This document shows, piece after piece, positions 46,778 through 58,222 of a DNA stretch of 64,000 bases (position 1 is the first letter of the stretch; each line of letters opens with the position of its first letter). A model generated the notes under the pieces. That model was given only the letters and a program-made list of their open reading frames with translations, was not told the DNA's origin and did not search any database. The stretch comes from Paraphaeosphaeria minitans (Eukaryota; Ascomycota; Dothideomycetes; Pleosporales; Didymosphaeriaceae), in assembly GCA_015832175.1 (NCBI GenBank), contig WJXW01000012.1:578001-642000 (forward strand), read 5' to 3'. A program made the translations under genes and the position numbers.

Positions 46778-49001
46778 GGCTGCTGGAGATATTTATGTGT
46801 TGGGTCTGAGGAGATCAGAGGTGCGTTCTGCAGTTGGAGACTTGCGGACTCGAACGCTGTTTTCGGCAGTTGATTATGAAGAGGAGTGGCTTCGGGCTCG
46901 GAGACCGTTCGCAGCGTTTTATATAGAGATAACGGGTGTGAGTGTGCTCGTGCGTGCGGTCGATGACACAGTCTCGTGCTGTGGTGTGATTGTTCAAGCC
47001 GTGAAAGGTCTCCGATGCTTTGTACTCCTGCCCAAAGATTAGCACTTTACGCACAAAGCGCCCCTGCTATTCACGGTAGTCTACTCACCGAATCATCAAC
47101 TGTGCCTGTTTAAGACTCTTGCGGCGCAGTGCTTCAACAATGACTGACAACAAATATCTAGCCCCGCCTCGCATCGCCAACCCCACCACCAAGAAATTAA
47201 CCCTTTTTCGCCCACGCGCTATGCCGCATTGCGCCGCGCGCATCCACCCGCTGACTAACCCTCGTCGATTCTGACTTTTATTCGGCGCGCGCCTCGCCTC
47301 GCTTTTCTCTTCTCCATACATAAAACTACAACCCTTCATATTCACTCTGCATCTCCTGGCAATGAGGCTCCGGAGGGGAAAATGGAGGGGAGAGAGATAA
47401 CCTTACGGACGTCTACTTACCCCCGATGCTTCTGTGCGCTTCGGCGTGCCTGTGGAGCAAAGGTAAATAATCAGACGATACATATTTTGCTCTGCGCATG
47501 CGACTTCATGCCTCGGCGCTTCCTGGAAAAAGAAGCCTACTTTTATTTCGGATACTCACTACATCGAGAGGCACCTCGATAAGTTATGGGGCAAGCAGAC
47601 GCATCGATGGTGGAGCTGCAGTGGTCCCCGTGGTTGGCTTCACCTAGTACAATGCTCGTAATGTCTCTTCCGATGGATCTCATGCTGCAACTTCTCCACC
47701 CGTCTCTTGTTTGTTGCGCATGTCCTTTACGAGGCGGCAAACCAAGTGTAGCGGTGTCTTTGTCGTGGTAGGCCGCTTTGGAGTCTGCGACAATCTCGCA
47801 CGCGCAGCATGGAGAGGCTCTCTTGCAGTCCTCCCAAGGCATGCTCCTCTTAAGCGTATTATGTTCTTTCGAGTCAGCAGTCCTTCGACAAGCCGTTGCC
47901 AGCCTCAGCAACTCATCTCAGCGCACGCTGTAGCCTGACTAAAAATATTTTCCTACTGTCCTGTCAACCTACGAAGTATTCTTCCACATCGTTTTCGACC
48001 TAAAACAACTCTCAAACCATCCTTTCAACAACGCTTTACTCGCTCAAGCCACCAACTTCAGCATTGTCAACCTATTCTTTCGTTGACTCCTTTTCAAACT
48101 CTCTCTTCTTAATTCTAGGCAACCGTACATATCGCCCACTGTATCCTGGCTTCAGCCTAGTCCCGTTGTCCTCTCCGCCCGTCGGTTTTATACCCGTATC
48201 CCCATCCCCATACACTATAAATCAATCAGTGTAGCCTGGCCCCTACTTTCTATCCGTCCTCTTCCCCGCACACCACGTTGTTCCTACATCCACCCTCTTG
48301 TCCGTTCTCAGTCCGGCGCCCTGCCGAAACACTCAACTGAGCAGCATAGCCATCCACAGTCCCAAGATGGCCGATTTCCTGCTATCAGAGTCACAGTCAT
48401 CCGCTCACCCGCTTCTACCATATCGATCCGATCATAACGACTCTCTTTCCCCATCTGCGGACACTTTTCAGTGTCCCCAGCACCAGAAGCTCGATATCTC
48501 CCCTTCTGCTCGACGCAGACCTATTCTATCTGCGGCTCGAAGATTGTTCCTTTATTCAACATGGACATGTTTACAAAACCCTCCCCAAGTTTCAAGCTCC
48601 CAATCACCATCGAGTCACCGAACACGACGAGGTGTTTCTATTATGTTCCATTGAGTATCAATGGCTCAATGCTTGTTGCATAGAGCCTGCCTAAAAAGAG
48701 CACAAAGGTATCGAACTGCCTTGAAGAGTGTCCCCCCTGAGCCTCAACTTGACTCAAATCCTCCCCAATCCGATTCGTCGCCGCCAAGGAAGAAAGAGAA
48801 AGAGGTATATCTAGCGCAAGGAAGCATTTGCAGTAGCTTACTTGGAGCGAACAAGATCAGGATATGAGGCAAAGCCTCTCGCCTGATGTGTCCATCACCC
48901 AAGCAACTCAATATCATTCGAGACCAATTCAAGCCTACCATCCATCACCTTGACCATTTCATTTTTCTGGAATCAGCTCCGTGCCTTCTTCTAGTGGGCA
49001 T
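46778..49001. other. Intergenic, with an unresolved coding-like stretch at 48350-48694
   Basis: About 2.2 kb between PP28 and Argonaute, both on the minus strand. From 47950 to 48350 the plus strand is strongly pyrimidine-rich, like an ascomycete leader. An ATG at 48367 opens MADFLLSESQSS... for 95 codons. In the next frame, 48350-48694 is open for 114 codons without ATG and reads HVYKTLPKFQAPNHH and DEVFLLCSIEYQWLN, more protein-like than the ATG frame. A frameshifted or mis-spliced plus-strand gene is possible. Confidence 0.3.
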
Positions 49002-51882
49002 CTAGATGTACCACATGGTCTCGCGGATTCCAGTGTTCGCAAGCATGGGCTGCAGCGGAGCAACCTCAATAACGCGGCTGGATGAACCGGTCGAAGAGCG
49101 CGCCTCTTTGCCCTGAGCCTCCTTCTTTCCGGATGAGACCGGGCTGTCGTTGACATGGGCCCTAGCACGGTCGGCAGCCAAGTGGGCGTAGTACACAGCG
49201 GGGTGGAGGGAAACCGGAGTTGTAGAGCGAATGTACTGGTACGAATGTTCGAACAAGAACTGCTGTATCTCCGCCGCTTGCCAGGAGCCGTTTTCGTTGA
49301 GGATGCACTGGTAGTGAATAGGGCGAGCGGTGCCTTTGATGGCCACGTGAGAGCAGAGGTAGAAGTCAAACTCATGTGGGTGAGTGCAGCCGGTTTCAAC
49401 CAAGGTACCAGGAAGAGGGTTCTTGTTGCGGTCGCCTTGCTCAGGGAAGAATCGGATATGGTGGCGCTTTCCAGCAATCATGACGCAGAAGTCGGGAGCG
49501 GTCTTGCAGCCAAGCTTGGCGAAGACAGACTTCATGTCGCGGACCTCCTCGTTCAGAACAGCGGCGTACTGCCCCTCGCTCACGCCGTCACGTATATAGA
49601 TTACGCGCTTCGGGGGCTGGCCCTTACCAAGGCGCTGCATCCAATTCTTCGCCATGTAGCCAAAGTGCTCCTCGATGTTGGAGGTGGTGACCATCTCAAC
49701 GCGGTGGCCGTTGGTCTGAACCTCAGCCCAGTATCGGGTGAAGGTGGCGTCGTTGGAGACCGTGATGGCGGCGAACGAAGCAGCCTCTCCGGATCCAGCT
49801 CCCGGGGCAGGGTGGGAAACGTCAGCACCGATGACCATGGTGGGGGTGGAAGCCGCCTTGGGATTGAGCTTGGGAATGACCTGGGAAATTGCAACATTCG
49901 TGGCACCCCCGAGCTTCGCATTGACCTTCATGCACACGTTGGAGATGTACTGGGCAGATGCAGTCTGCGCATGCCTAGACTGGATGACCTGGCTCACAAC
50001 GCCGAAGCGAATGTCCATGGACTTCTTGATGCGCCGATAAATTTCGACATTGCGGTCGTTGACAAAGAAGAACATGAGGGTCGGGCGCTGCTGGTAACGG
50101 TTGCCTGCCGCCTGATAAGCCTTGTTAACCAATTCTCCGCCGTCGGCGAGGTTGCCGGGGCCGATCCAAGGCGTCGTGCCATGCGTGGGGTGGGAGGAGA
50201 TGACACCACCGTGAGCAGAGTAGATCTTGACAAACTCGGCGGCGAACCTCTTTGCAACATCTGGTGTAGCTGAACCGCGACCCTGGATGACACAGATGCC
50301 CCAGCCCTTGATCGGTCGATCCGTGTTCGGAAGAGCAAACACACGACCATCCAGGCGCCAGCGACCCTGAAGCAAATCCCTGGTATCCACCACAGCTTGC
50401 CGGCTCTTCGCTCCAAAGCAAGATTTAGGCGGTGGAAGCAGCACGCCCTTGATCTTTGCCGGGGCGGAGTTGATCTTCAGGCCATAGTGGTTAAGGAAGC
50501 GGTCTTGCTGCCAGTCGAGAAGTCGCACACCGTTCATGACTGCAGCCCATCGATCTTTGGGCAGGGTGACTGCGAACTTGATCATCTCAGAAGTCTGCTT
50601 GTCGCTCAACTTGGTATTGTACCGCTGGTTCGCATCAATCCTCAGTACGTCGAGAGGGAGGTAGACTGGCTTTCCTCGGATCTTCTTGGTCATCTTGACC
50701 ACAGGGAACCCGGGTCTCAGAGTTAACTTGTACTTCTCGAGGAAGTATTTCCTAAGAGTAATTGTTTTCCCATCCCGATCGGTGAAGGTGGCATCGTTGA
50801 CATCCATCCCAACAATCTCATCGACGGTCCACGGGACATTCGGTTTGATGTGAGTTGCGGAGACCCCAATCTTCTTGAAACGGCGCATATCCTTCTTCAT
50901 GGAGCTGCTCTTCCAATCCCTCTTCTCTTGCATGAAGCGACCGCTAAATCGGTCTGGATCCAGGTTGAAGCTAGCGAAGATAGCGGGACCCAGTCCCTGC
51001 GAACGCCAGAAGGTGCCGTTGGCGACATCAACATTGACGGTCAAGCCTTTCTCGAGCTTCTCGTTCAGACAAGGGCGAAGAGAGGAGAAGACGCCCTTGA
51101 ATGCCTCCACACCGCCACCAAGGTCAAAGCGTTGCTCGCCACGCTGGAAGAAGGACTTCTTGATCTGGGTGTACTTCAGGCTGGGTCCCTCGCGCATGAG
51201 ATGGTCCAGGAAGTTGATTGTGTCGATGCACTCCGTGGAGTAGGAGGTCTGGTTGTTGAGGAAGGACTGCAGAGAGGAAAAGTCCAGCTGGCGCGTGAAC
51301 TTCACGAAGATTTTGTGCTTGTTCTTGCTCGAATCCCGGGAACCGCGAGGCGGGAGGCCTTGATCAGCACGATCTTTTGCCTCCTCTGCATCCAAGTCCA
51401 CTTCAATTCGGAGTTCATCCCGAGGGAGCCGCTTGCCGCACCTACATCTATTAGAAAGAGTAAAAAAAAGAAGAAGAAAAAAAAAAGGAAGAGCTCACCA
51501 AGCCAGCTTGTTGCCATCGTAGATCCAGAGGTTCTGCGGCTCGCCCAGAATCTCCTTGACAGCCTTCGAATGCCAGATCTTTTTGACGAGAGCGCGCTTG
51601 GTGGCATCAGTGCTAGGGCCCCATGATACCTGAATCACGTCAGTCGAGTCTTAGATTTGAGGGGCAGATGTGACTTACATCGTACTGGTAGACAATCTGG
51701 GTGGGGAACTTGTTGACGTTGAATGTGTTGAGCGTCACGCTCACAGGCTTGCCAATGGTATTGAATTTGCCAGGGCGGCGAGGAAGCTCTCCGGGGATTT
51801 CGAGCTTGTGGATGTCAGTATCAAGGTTGAAGTTTCGATAGCGGGCGAAGCTATCGGTGGGAAGGTGCATATAGCTGGGCAT
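49002..51882 (-). CDS. Argonaute (QDE-2-like) small-RNA-guided nuclease
   Basis: The effector of RNA interference: it binds a small RNA and cuts matching transcripts. Exons 51882-51679, 51629-51499 and 51441-49002 give 924 residues from the ATG at 51882. In order come an N-domain (PGKFNTIGKPVSVTLNTF, YQYDVSWGPS), a linker, a PAZ region (about 250-370), MID (about 470-600), and PIWI from about 600. The PIWI catalytic tetrad seems complete: D in VIGADVSHP, E in the MVTTSNIEEHFGYM region, D in YIRDGVSEGQY, and H in YYAHLAADRARAH. The 5'-phosphate pocket residues YQQRPTLMFFFVNDR and CMKVNAKLGG are conserved. A slicing enzyme is therefore likely. The true N-terminus may lie in an upstream exon, since a frame-compatible ATG exon begins at 52467. 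It ends MWYI, close to the usual MYFI/MYYV end. Confidence 0.95.
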
Positions 51883-52053
51883 GTTGGATGAAAGATGATG
51901 TGGAAGAGAGGGTATCAAAGAAAATGAGCAGAAGTAATTGGGAATAGTTGGTTCAAAAGATGTGGGTAGAAGTGATGGTTGGATCAAAAGATCTGTGAGA
52001 GTGCTGGAAGTTGTGTGCTGATGGGGAGAAGGAAAGAAGGAGAGGAGGAGGTT

Positions 52054-52467
52054 CTACTTGTGCCCTCCGGATTGAGGCTGAGCGGCCATCGCTTCGAGAT
52101 CGGGCGTGACGACTGCGATTGCGGGACGTTTGAATGCCCTGCATGCGCAGCTCAAGTCGGAGGAACAGGCAGAACATGTGGACACAAGGGACAGCAACGC
52201 GTTTGTACTTACACCACGCGCCACACACCAGCCGGCAAAACCAAGGGCCTCGGAGATGTTCTTCAGATCTTGCGGACGAGAGTATTCGAATGCTGGATCA
52301 CGGGAAAGTCCCGGACCCGTGGGGAGAGGGTCGCGATTGCCATCGAGGCGGGGGATCGACTTGGGGTTGGAACGCTCAGTGGCGTCACGAGAGCGATCTG
52401 ACGAGTTGCCCGAAGAGCTGGTGCCCTGTTTCTCCGCTCCAGCGCGGCGTTTGGGTGGACCACCCAT
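52054..52467 (-). CDS. Upstream exon(s): probable N-terminal extension of Argonaute or small separate gene
   Basis: An ATG at 52467, just after an acceptor-like ATTGCAG, opens MGGPPKRRAGAEKQG..., a basic, Ser/Gly/Pro-rich, disordered stretch like the N-termini of many fungal Argonautes. A strong donor (GTAAGT) lies at 52212 in phase 0; without splicing the frame runs to a TAG at 52054. The frame is the same as Argonaute exon 1, which is open from 52053 downward. I could not find a junction giving a clearly Argonaute-like join; the alternatives are AAGTAG/AACC at 52054 or a donor GTAGAA spliced to CCCAG/CTATATG. The stretch just before the 51882 ATG looks like an untranslated leader, so two start sites are possible. 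Confidence 0.4.
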   Translation of the reverse strand: MGGPPKRRAGAEKQGTSSSGNSSDRSRDATERSNPKSIPRLDGNRDPLPTGPGLSRDPAFEYSRPQDLKNISEALGFAGWCVARGVSTNALLSLVSTCSACSSDLSCACRAFKRPAIAVVTPDLEAMAAQPQSGGHK

Positions 52468-53311
52468 CGTGACTCCTGCAATACTATGTCAGCCCAATTC
52501 CTTCCCTAAGAGACAAACGAATGCGTTCGACCGTGAAAGCGTGCTGCAGGATCGTTTGCCCAGGCGGCAAAACATCTGCAGCAATGACCGCTCCAAGGGG
52601 ACAGGAGATGTGCGTTGGCATTTGAGCGACCAGGTGATATCGCCAACGACAGAACGTACCTACCTGCAGGCCTTGCAAGGGTGTGATACGAGCTTGGGAG
52701 TCAACGACGATCGCAATCGACGCTTCGATGCCTGAGAGACGTCAGTAAGAGTTCCAAGAAGTTTCCAAGCCACCCATGAGATCGCGCAAGTAATGGCGAC
52801 TCAAAAGGGGCTGGAGGAGATCACGGGGTGTAGTTGCGACGTACAAAACGCGGGCGCTTAAGGGTGATGTGATGCGAAAGGCGGGGTGTCGAAACTGTCG
52901 AGCACAGCTGCGATGAGAAAAAGGGAGGCTCGAAAAGCAGGAGCGGAATGTGATGTGGTCAAAAGCAAACGGGCAGGGACGTGGGACATTGCCGTGGTGA
53001 CCGCAACAAAAAGCCGGGCTTGGCATCGCATGTGTGGAAAGAGCGCCCGCGAACGTCAATGGGAAAGGCGGGCTACTTACAGTAATGATGATGAGCTTCG
53101 TCAATGCCTCACGATGAGCGGCACTGAAGGTAGTGGCGTTGTAGCTGCGGCTTGAAGGCTATCGAAGTTGTAGCTCACAAGGATGTGTGCTAGCAGTAGA
53201 GGAAGTTGTAGGAGAACAGTAGAAAGCTGAAGTTGCTTGAAATTGTTGAAGGTCAAGCACCAAATAAGATTGTTGTTGGGGTAAAGAGGAAAGCAATTAG
53301 GGTTGGCCGGA

Positions 53312-53327
53312 TTTTATTTATATACAC
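53312..53327 (-). promoter_or_regulatory. TATA-box-like element upstream of Argonaute
   Basis: On the minus strand the sequence reads GTGTATATAAATAAAA, a good TATA consensus, followed by the pyrimidine-rich run CTTTCCTCTTTACC about 30 bases later, a plausible transcription start. It points at the exon starting at 52467 and at the Argonaute gene. Confidence 0.5.
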
Positions 53328-54132
53328 CTCACGGCGGAAGCTTCGGCTGGTGAGAGATCCAAGAGGGCTTCTGACGCTGGTGAAGGGGAACAACTGAGAG
53401 AGCTCGAGTGAGAGGTTTCACGTAAGATCAGAACACCTTTCGGGGTTGGGAGCGGAGGTGATAGAGCTCAATACCTATGTGAGACACATTCAGACTAAGA
53501 GGGGGCACTGTGAAGCTGACGGGTAAGAGCAAAGCTGTTGCAGAGAAACCTGGTATCACCAATGGCTCCACGCCGTTACAGCTAGTTTGATGATTTCGGC
53601 GGATATGTGTCGATTGCACAAGGAAGAAGAAGAAGGTAGAGGTACCGACAAATAAGAATTTTCAACCGCCAGCACAAGTGGTCAAGATTCACAAGATCAC
53701 GGCTACGCCATGTTGATCTCAAAGCTACGAGGTTCAAGTACCTACCTACCAGTCGGCTAGCGAGATCATCGTATGCCACGCTGTATTGATCTCACAATGG
53801 CAATATACGTTGCGACAGTGCTCGTTCTGCTTCCTGTTAACGGCACGCGGCGTAACGGCACACATCGATTGTAGGACAGATTCGGGAACAATTGACCGTG
53901 GTCGAATCTGAGAAAACTAAACTGGCATGTCCACGCCTGTGAGCATGAATATCACAAACACAGGACCGAGTAGCTGTTTGGGGCAACTCCGCATGGACCG
54001 GATCGGCGATACACTGCTAGCATCAATCCAAACGAGTAGCCACAGTGGTATGTTGCATCATCCATTCGACTAGTTATAAGTACAGACTTCTCTTTGGCAA
54101 TCCCCAGTAGATATTTTGACACCCTGAAATAA

Positions 54133-54178
54133 GCAGCAGCAGCAGCAGCAGCAGCAGCACCACCACCACCACCACCAC
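54133..54178. repeat. Compound microsatellite (GCA)9(CCA)6
   Basis: Nine GCA units (54133-54159) run directly into six CCA units (54160-54177). Intergenic, between Argonaute's upstream region and the RNA14 3' end. Likely length-polymorphic. Confidence 0.95.
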
Positions 54179-54444
54179 TCACTGCCTATGCAAAACTCTG
54201 CCCAACTTGTTCATAAGAGAATGAGAAAACGCCTGAAGCAGGAACGAAGATAAACGCCACCCATGCAACGTCCTAGAGATCGCACGATGTCTAGATACCA
54301 TCATAGTCGAGTTTGGAAGGCAAAAGACTCGGAGCCAGAAAAATCAGAACAGTGCAGTTGCCATCTCCAAACGGAAGATAATCGACCTAGGAGCTATCGA
54401 TCCAAGTCAATGATGCTCTCAATCATTGAAGAGCCCGTGAAGTA

Positions 54445-57400
54445 CTACTGGTACCCAGGCTGACCGCCCCCATATCGTGCCTGTATATTTTGCAGCTGCG
54501 CGCCTATGTGAGCAGCTGGCGGGCCCGCTGGCGCTGCTGCATTGCCTGGCAACGGAAGTGTTATGCCACGAAGCAGGTTAACCATGGCCTCGGGTCTGAA
54601 ACGCGTCGCCTGGTATGTGTGTGCGGGAGGTATGATACCCAAGAGGAAGTTAACACCCTTGGGCAGAGGCGTGGGTCCAGCTACAGGAGTGTTACCACCG
54701 CCGACGGCATTATTACGGCGCGCGGCGTCCAGACGACGACCTGCGGCTCCTTTGAGCGGAGACTCGCCACGGATAATCTTGCGAGGCTGGTCGTTGTCCG
54801 CATCGTCGAGTGGCCGCTTCGGTGAATTTGTCGCGGGGAGTAGGTGGCCCAGGCGTGGCGAGTTGAATGCGGCTGGCGACTGGAGACGCTCTGGCTGAGG
54901 TACGGGGAGAGGAGGTGCGGCGTGCACAGGCTCTTCAACAGTTGGCATAATGTTGGAGGGCATAGCTGGCCTCATTTGAGTTCGAGGCGAAATAACCGGA
55001 CGCACAGCCGTAGGGTCAAACGTGGGAGATTTGAAGCGAGAAGCAAAACGAAGCAGCTTCGGATCTTCGGGAAACAGCGTTGCCATACGCTGCTCCAACT
55101 TAGTGATCTGGGCAAGCTCGCCGAATTGGGATTCGTAGTCGTGGAAGAAGACGAAAAGCGGCTTCGTTCGCGCAATGTTCTCTGGCCTTTGGCAAAGACG
55201 AGTGACAACTGTCTCGAAAACGGCACGGGCATCTAATGAGTGTTAGTAGCGCCATGGGAGTTTTTGGAAGACAATGCAGCTTACTGGTAGCATCGTTAAG
55301 CTTAACGAGATGCTTGACGTATTCCAATGCGAAGACTTCGTCATCGGGGAAGAGCTTCATTCCGCGCTCAAAGATCTTCCCTGCAGCTACGTCTTGATAA
55401 CAGTGATGCTCGATGAGTGCACTAGCAACGTACGCATCACTGAGGAGCTTGCCCTTCTTGCGGGCTTCGCCGAACACGCCTCGAAATCCGGGAATGTTCG
55501 TGTCCTTCGCCCCGCCTTTGCCTTGCACCCGACGCATAGCACGCATAAGCGCAATCCATGCATACGTAAGGGTCTTCTTGAGTACGTGGATCTCGGCATT
55601 GGTAGAGGTGGTAATACCCTGGAGCTGGGCGTCGAAGCCTGCCTGTCGCTCTCTTTGCCGTCGTGCAGCTGCACTGTTCTCGTCGTCATCGTCATCTTCA
55701 ACATCGGGTTCCTTGTCCGAACCAGCTCGAGCTGCATCTTCTGCAGCCTGCTGAGCGTTGAAGTGCTCTTTGGCCATTGCGATGGACCGTTCTTCTCTCT
55801 TCTTGACTTTGTTGATAAGATCGTACAACGTATTCAGCACTGTGTCCAGGGGTTCACGAACTACATTTGCTTTCGCAATGATACCAGCATCCCCTTCCTC
55901 GAAATCGGTGCGAAGCTCGAGTTGGTTCGACCTCTTGAACGCCAGTAAGCAACTCTCCGGATTTGCTTCCATGCCACTCTGTAGAAAAGTATTGCCCTCG
56001 TCGCTCAGGTTATTCTGGAGCGACCACTCTGCTGCATCGAACCACATCTCGGGCCAAAAGCGCAGCGCTGCAAGTGCATTCTTGTAGATGTATAGCACAC
56101 GCTTGTTGTACGTCTCGCGATCTTCGTCTCTGATCTCTAACGGGTCGCTCTTCTCCCATTCGATCCAATTCTTCCAAGCCTGCACCTGCTTCGTGAAGTC
56201 CTCCGCACCGTCGAAACCAGGGGCAGGCGGGAGTTTCGGCAGGGTGGTACGGTATATGCCACGGGTGATGTTCTCAGCGACAGTAATTGCGCTTCTCGCT
56301 GTCATGTAGGAGGCTGATTTCTCCTGGAGATGTTTTCGGCCCTAGAACAAATCAGTTTGTATACGACGATATGTTGTGGAGTTCGCGTACCTGAACCTTG
56401 TTCAGGTTCATCTCAAATCTATCGTAGTCGCGCCAGATCTCCATTGTAGCATTCGTCGGCACAGCAATCGCGCGCTGGTACGCTTTGCGCAGGATATCCA
56501 TCTTCTGCATGTCCTGCCAGCCGCTTCCGCCAAGATTACCGGGTCCAGACTTGAGGATCTCGATGTAGTCGGCCCACAGCTTGCCAGCGTTGATGTCTAT
56601 GCCCACGTGAGGAAGGACGAACTCGTAAGCTTGGATGATGATCTTGCGATTGTCGCCTTCTTCGAGTGGATATCGTCGGCGAACGTAATCGATATACGAT
56701 GAGAAAAGAAGTAGCGACGGTGTGTTTTGGATCGAGCGGCCGAATATCTGCTCGACCTGGACGAAGTTCTCAAGCTCCGTCTCCATGTTCACATATTGCA
56801 CCCATATTTCGGCCTAAGATTGTTAGATTCATATTGTAAGATTTATCATTTCACTTACAGCTGAGGGGAAGACTTGGAAGAATCGCTCAAAGACAGAGCG
56901 CGCCTCTTCAACTTTGTGTCGCTTGCGGTGATCGTCAACCAGACCCAACCACGCTTCGATGTCACCGCGCGGATCTTCAGCAACTCGGTCTTCAAGCCGG
57001 CCAACAGTGTCCTGAGGAAGGCGTGGTTTCGGAAGAGATGCTTGAAGCGTTGTTGCGGGAGCTGATGCTGGTGCTGGTGCAGTCTTCAGCTGGTCTGAGG
57101 AACCTGTCTTAGTAGCATCGGGGACGGGCGTGCCGCCATTGAAAACAGTAGCAGAAGCAAGTGAAGAGACGACGTTAGGGACATCGACTGGAGGAGACTG
57201 GACACCAGGAACAGGCTGATCTTGTGCACTACTTGACGACATAGCTTGAGGTGCATGTGTATTGTTTGGAGACAAAGTAACGGAACGCTGAGGAGATTCT
57301 GACACTCCAGAAGCATTCAGCAATGCAGACCCAGCCTTCGGCTTCGCGACAGGCACTTCATCCTCGTCGTCCTCGCTCTCGTCGACAAACCCACCCTTCG

Positions 57401-57692
57401 TGCGCGGCTGCTTCTGCGGCGTCGGTGCGGCTGACGTCTCGGCGGGCGGTGCCTTGAGCGCGCCCTCGTCGGCGGGCTGAGGCGTGTTGGTGGCAGAGTC
57501 TGACATCGCGACAGACTGCGCGGATGCGGAGCGCCTCTCCTCTGGATGGGTGCCGAATGCGTTGTCGGGATCGTACTCTTCTTCCTCGTCATCCTGGTCG
57601 GCCTGCTCGGGCGCAAGAGAGAAGTCGGCCGCGGGATCGTACTCTTGCTTCTGAGCCTCGAGAAATGCCATCTCGGCGTCCATGTCGGCCAT
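54445..57692 (-). CDS. RNA14: mRNA 3'-end-processing protein RNA14 (CstF77 homologue)
   Basis: A scaffold subunit of cleavage factor IA that helps choose and cut polyadenylation sites in the nucleus. Exons 57692-56859, 56813-56391, 56341-55285 and 55232-54445 give 1033 residues with three introns of 45-52 bases. Residues 1-230 are acidic and Ser/Pro/Ala-rich (EQADQDDEEEEYDP, PKAGSALLN). HAT helical repeats start near 235: DPRGDIEAWLGLVDDH, ARSVFERFFQVFPSAAEIWVQYV, VEQIFGRSI, AGKLWADYIE, YDRFEMNLNKVQGRK, and later KNWIEWEKSDPL, EMWFDAAEW and ARAVFETVVTR. The C-terminal 200 residues are Pro-rich with the conserved FDPTAVRPVISPR and PKGVNFLLGIIPPA elements, likely the RNA15-binding 'monkeytail' region. 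A short acidic insert (DVEDDDDDEN) lies between repeats. Confidence 0.93.
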
Positions 57693-58222
57693 TTGGACGA
57701 TGCGACAGTGGGAAAAGTAATGCTACGGGGGGCAGGGGCTGGGGATATATAGCAGCGCGTTGCGCTAAGCTTACCTACAGCTGTGCTGTCGTGTGCGCAC
57801 GAGCACCGAGGGTGCAGTCGAGGCAATGAGCGCTGTGAGTGTCTGACTTCTTTGTCTGCGCAGTCCAAGATGTTGGCGGGTTGGGACGAGCTGAAGTCTT
57901 TGTGACAGGCGACCTGGTGATGTTTGCGAAAGCTACGTACGAAGGCGCCGCTTTCTCCGAGCTCCGGTCTTGGCGCTGTGGCTGGTGCTTCCGCGATGCG
58001 CTGCCCGACTCAAACTATGTCACCGCAGAACGCGCGAGCATTCACCGTGGACTGTTTGACTACACTCCATGAAACTTTGAAATCTGGCTCATCGACTCTT
58101 CGCGACAATTCACCGCGAATTCACATTCCCATAGACGCCATCTGACAGCAACACAGAGGCGGCAACCGTGAGCTTAGGCAACGAACGACCACGTCGGAAC
58201 ACATCAGCACAAATCCACAGCC
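57693..58222. promoter_or_regulatory. Shared divergent promoter region, RNA14 / GMH1
   Basis: 530 bases between the start codons of two genes transcribed away from each other. No TATA box is obvious; pyrimidine-rich stretches flank both starts. Confidence 0.5.

Larger units (their letters stand above)
52468..54444. promoter_or_regulatory. Argonaute 5' leader and promoter, then RNA14 3' flank
   Basis: About 2 kb. On the minus strand a TATA-type sequence lies at 53312-53327, and a leader of over 800 bases with probable introns runs to 52468. From 53.4 to 54.4 kb no gene is recognisable; it holds a compound microsatellite at 54133-54178. Confidence 0.5.

Noticed and set aside
46017..47042. 341-codon plus-strand frame over the PP28 gene
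   Set aside because: Serine/arginine-rich translation of the antisense of Glu/Lys-rich codons; PP28 on the minus strand explains the region.
49155..50273. 372-codon plus-strand frame within the Argonaute gene
   Set aside because: Shadow of the PIWI/MID coding sequence; no motif or start context.
53952..54182. Minus-strand frame starting with glycine and alanine runs
   Set aside because: It is a translation of the (GCA)9(CCA)6 microsatellite with a GTG start; no other support.
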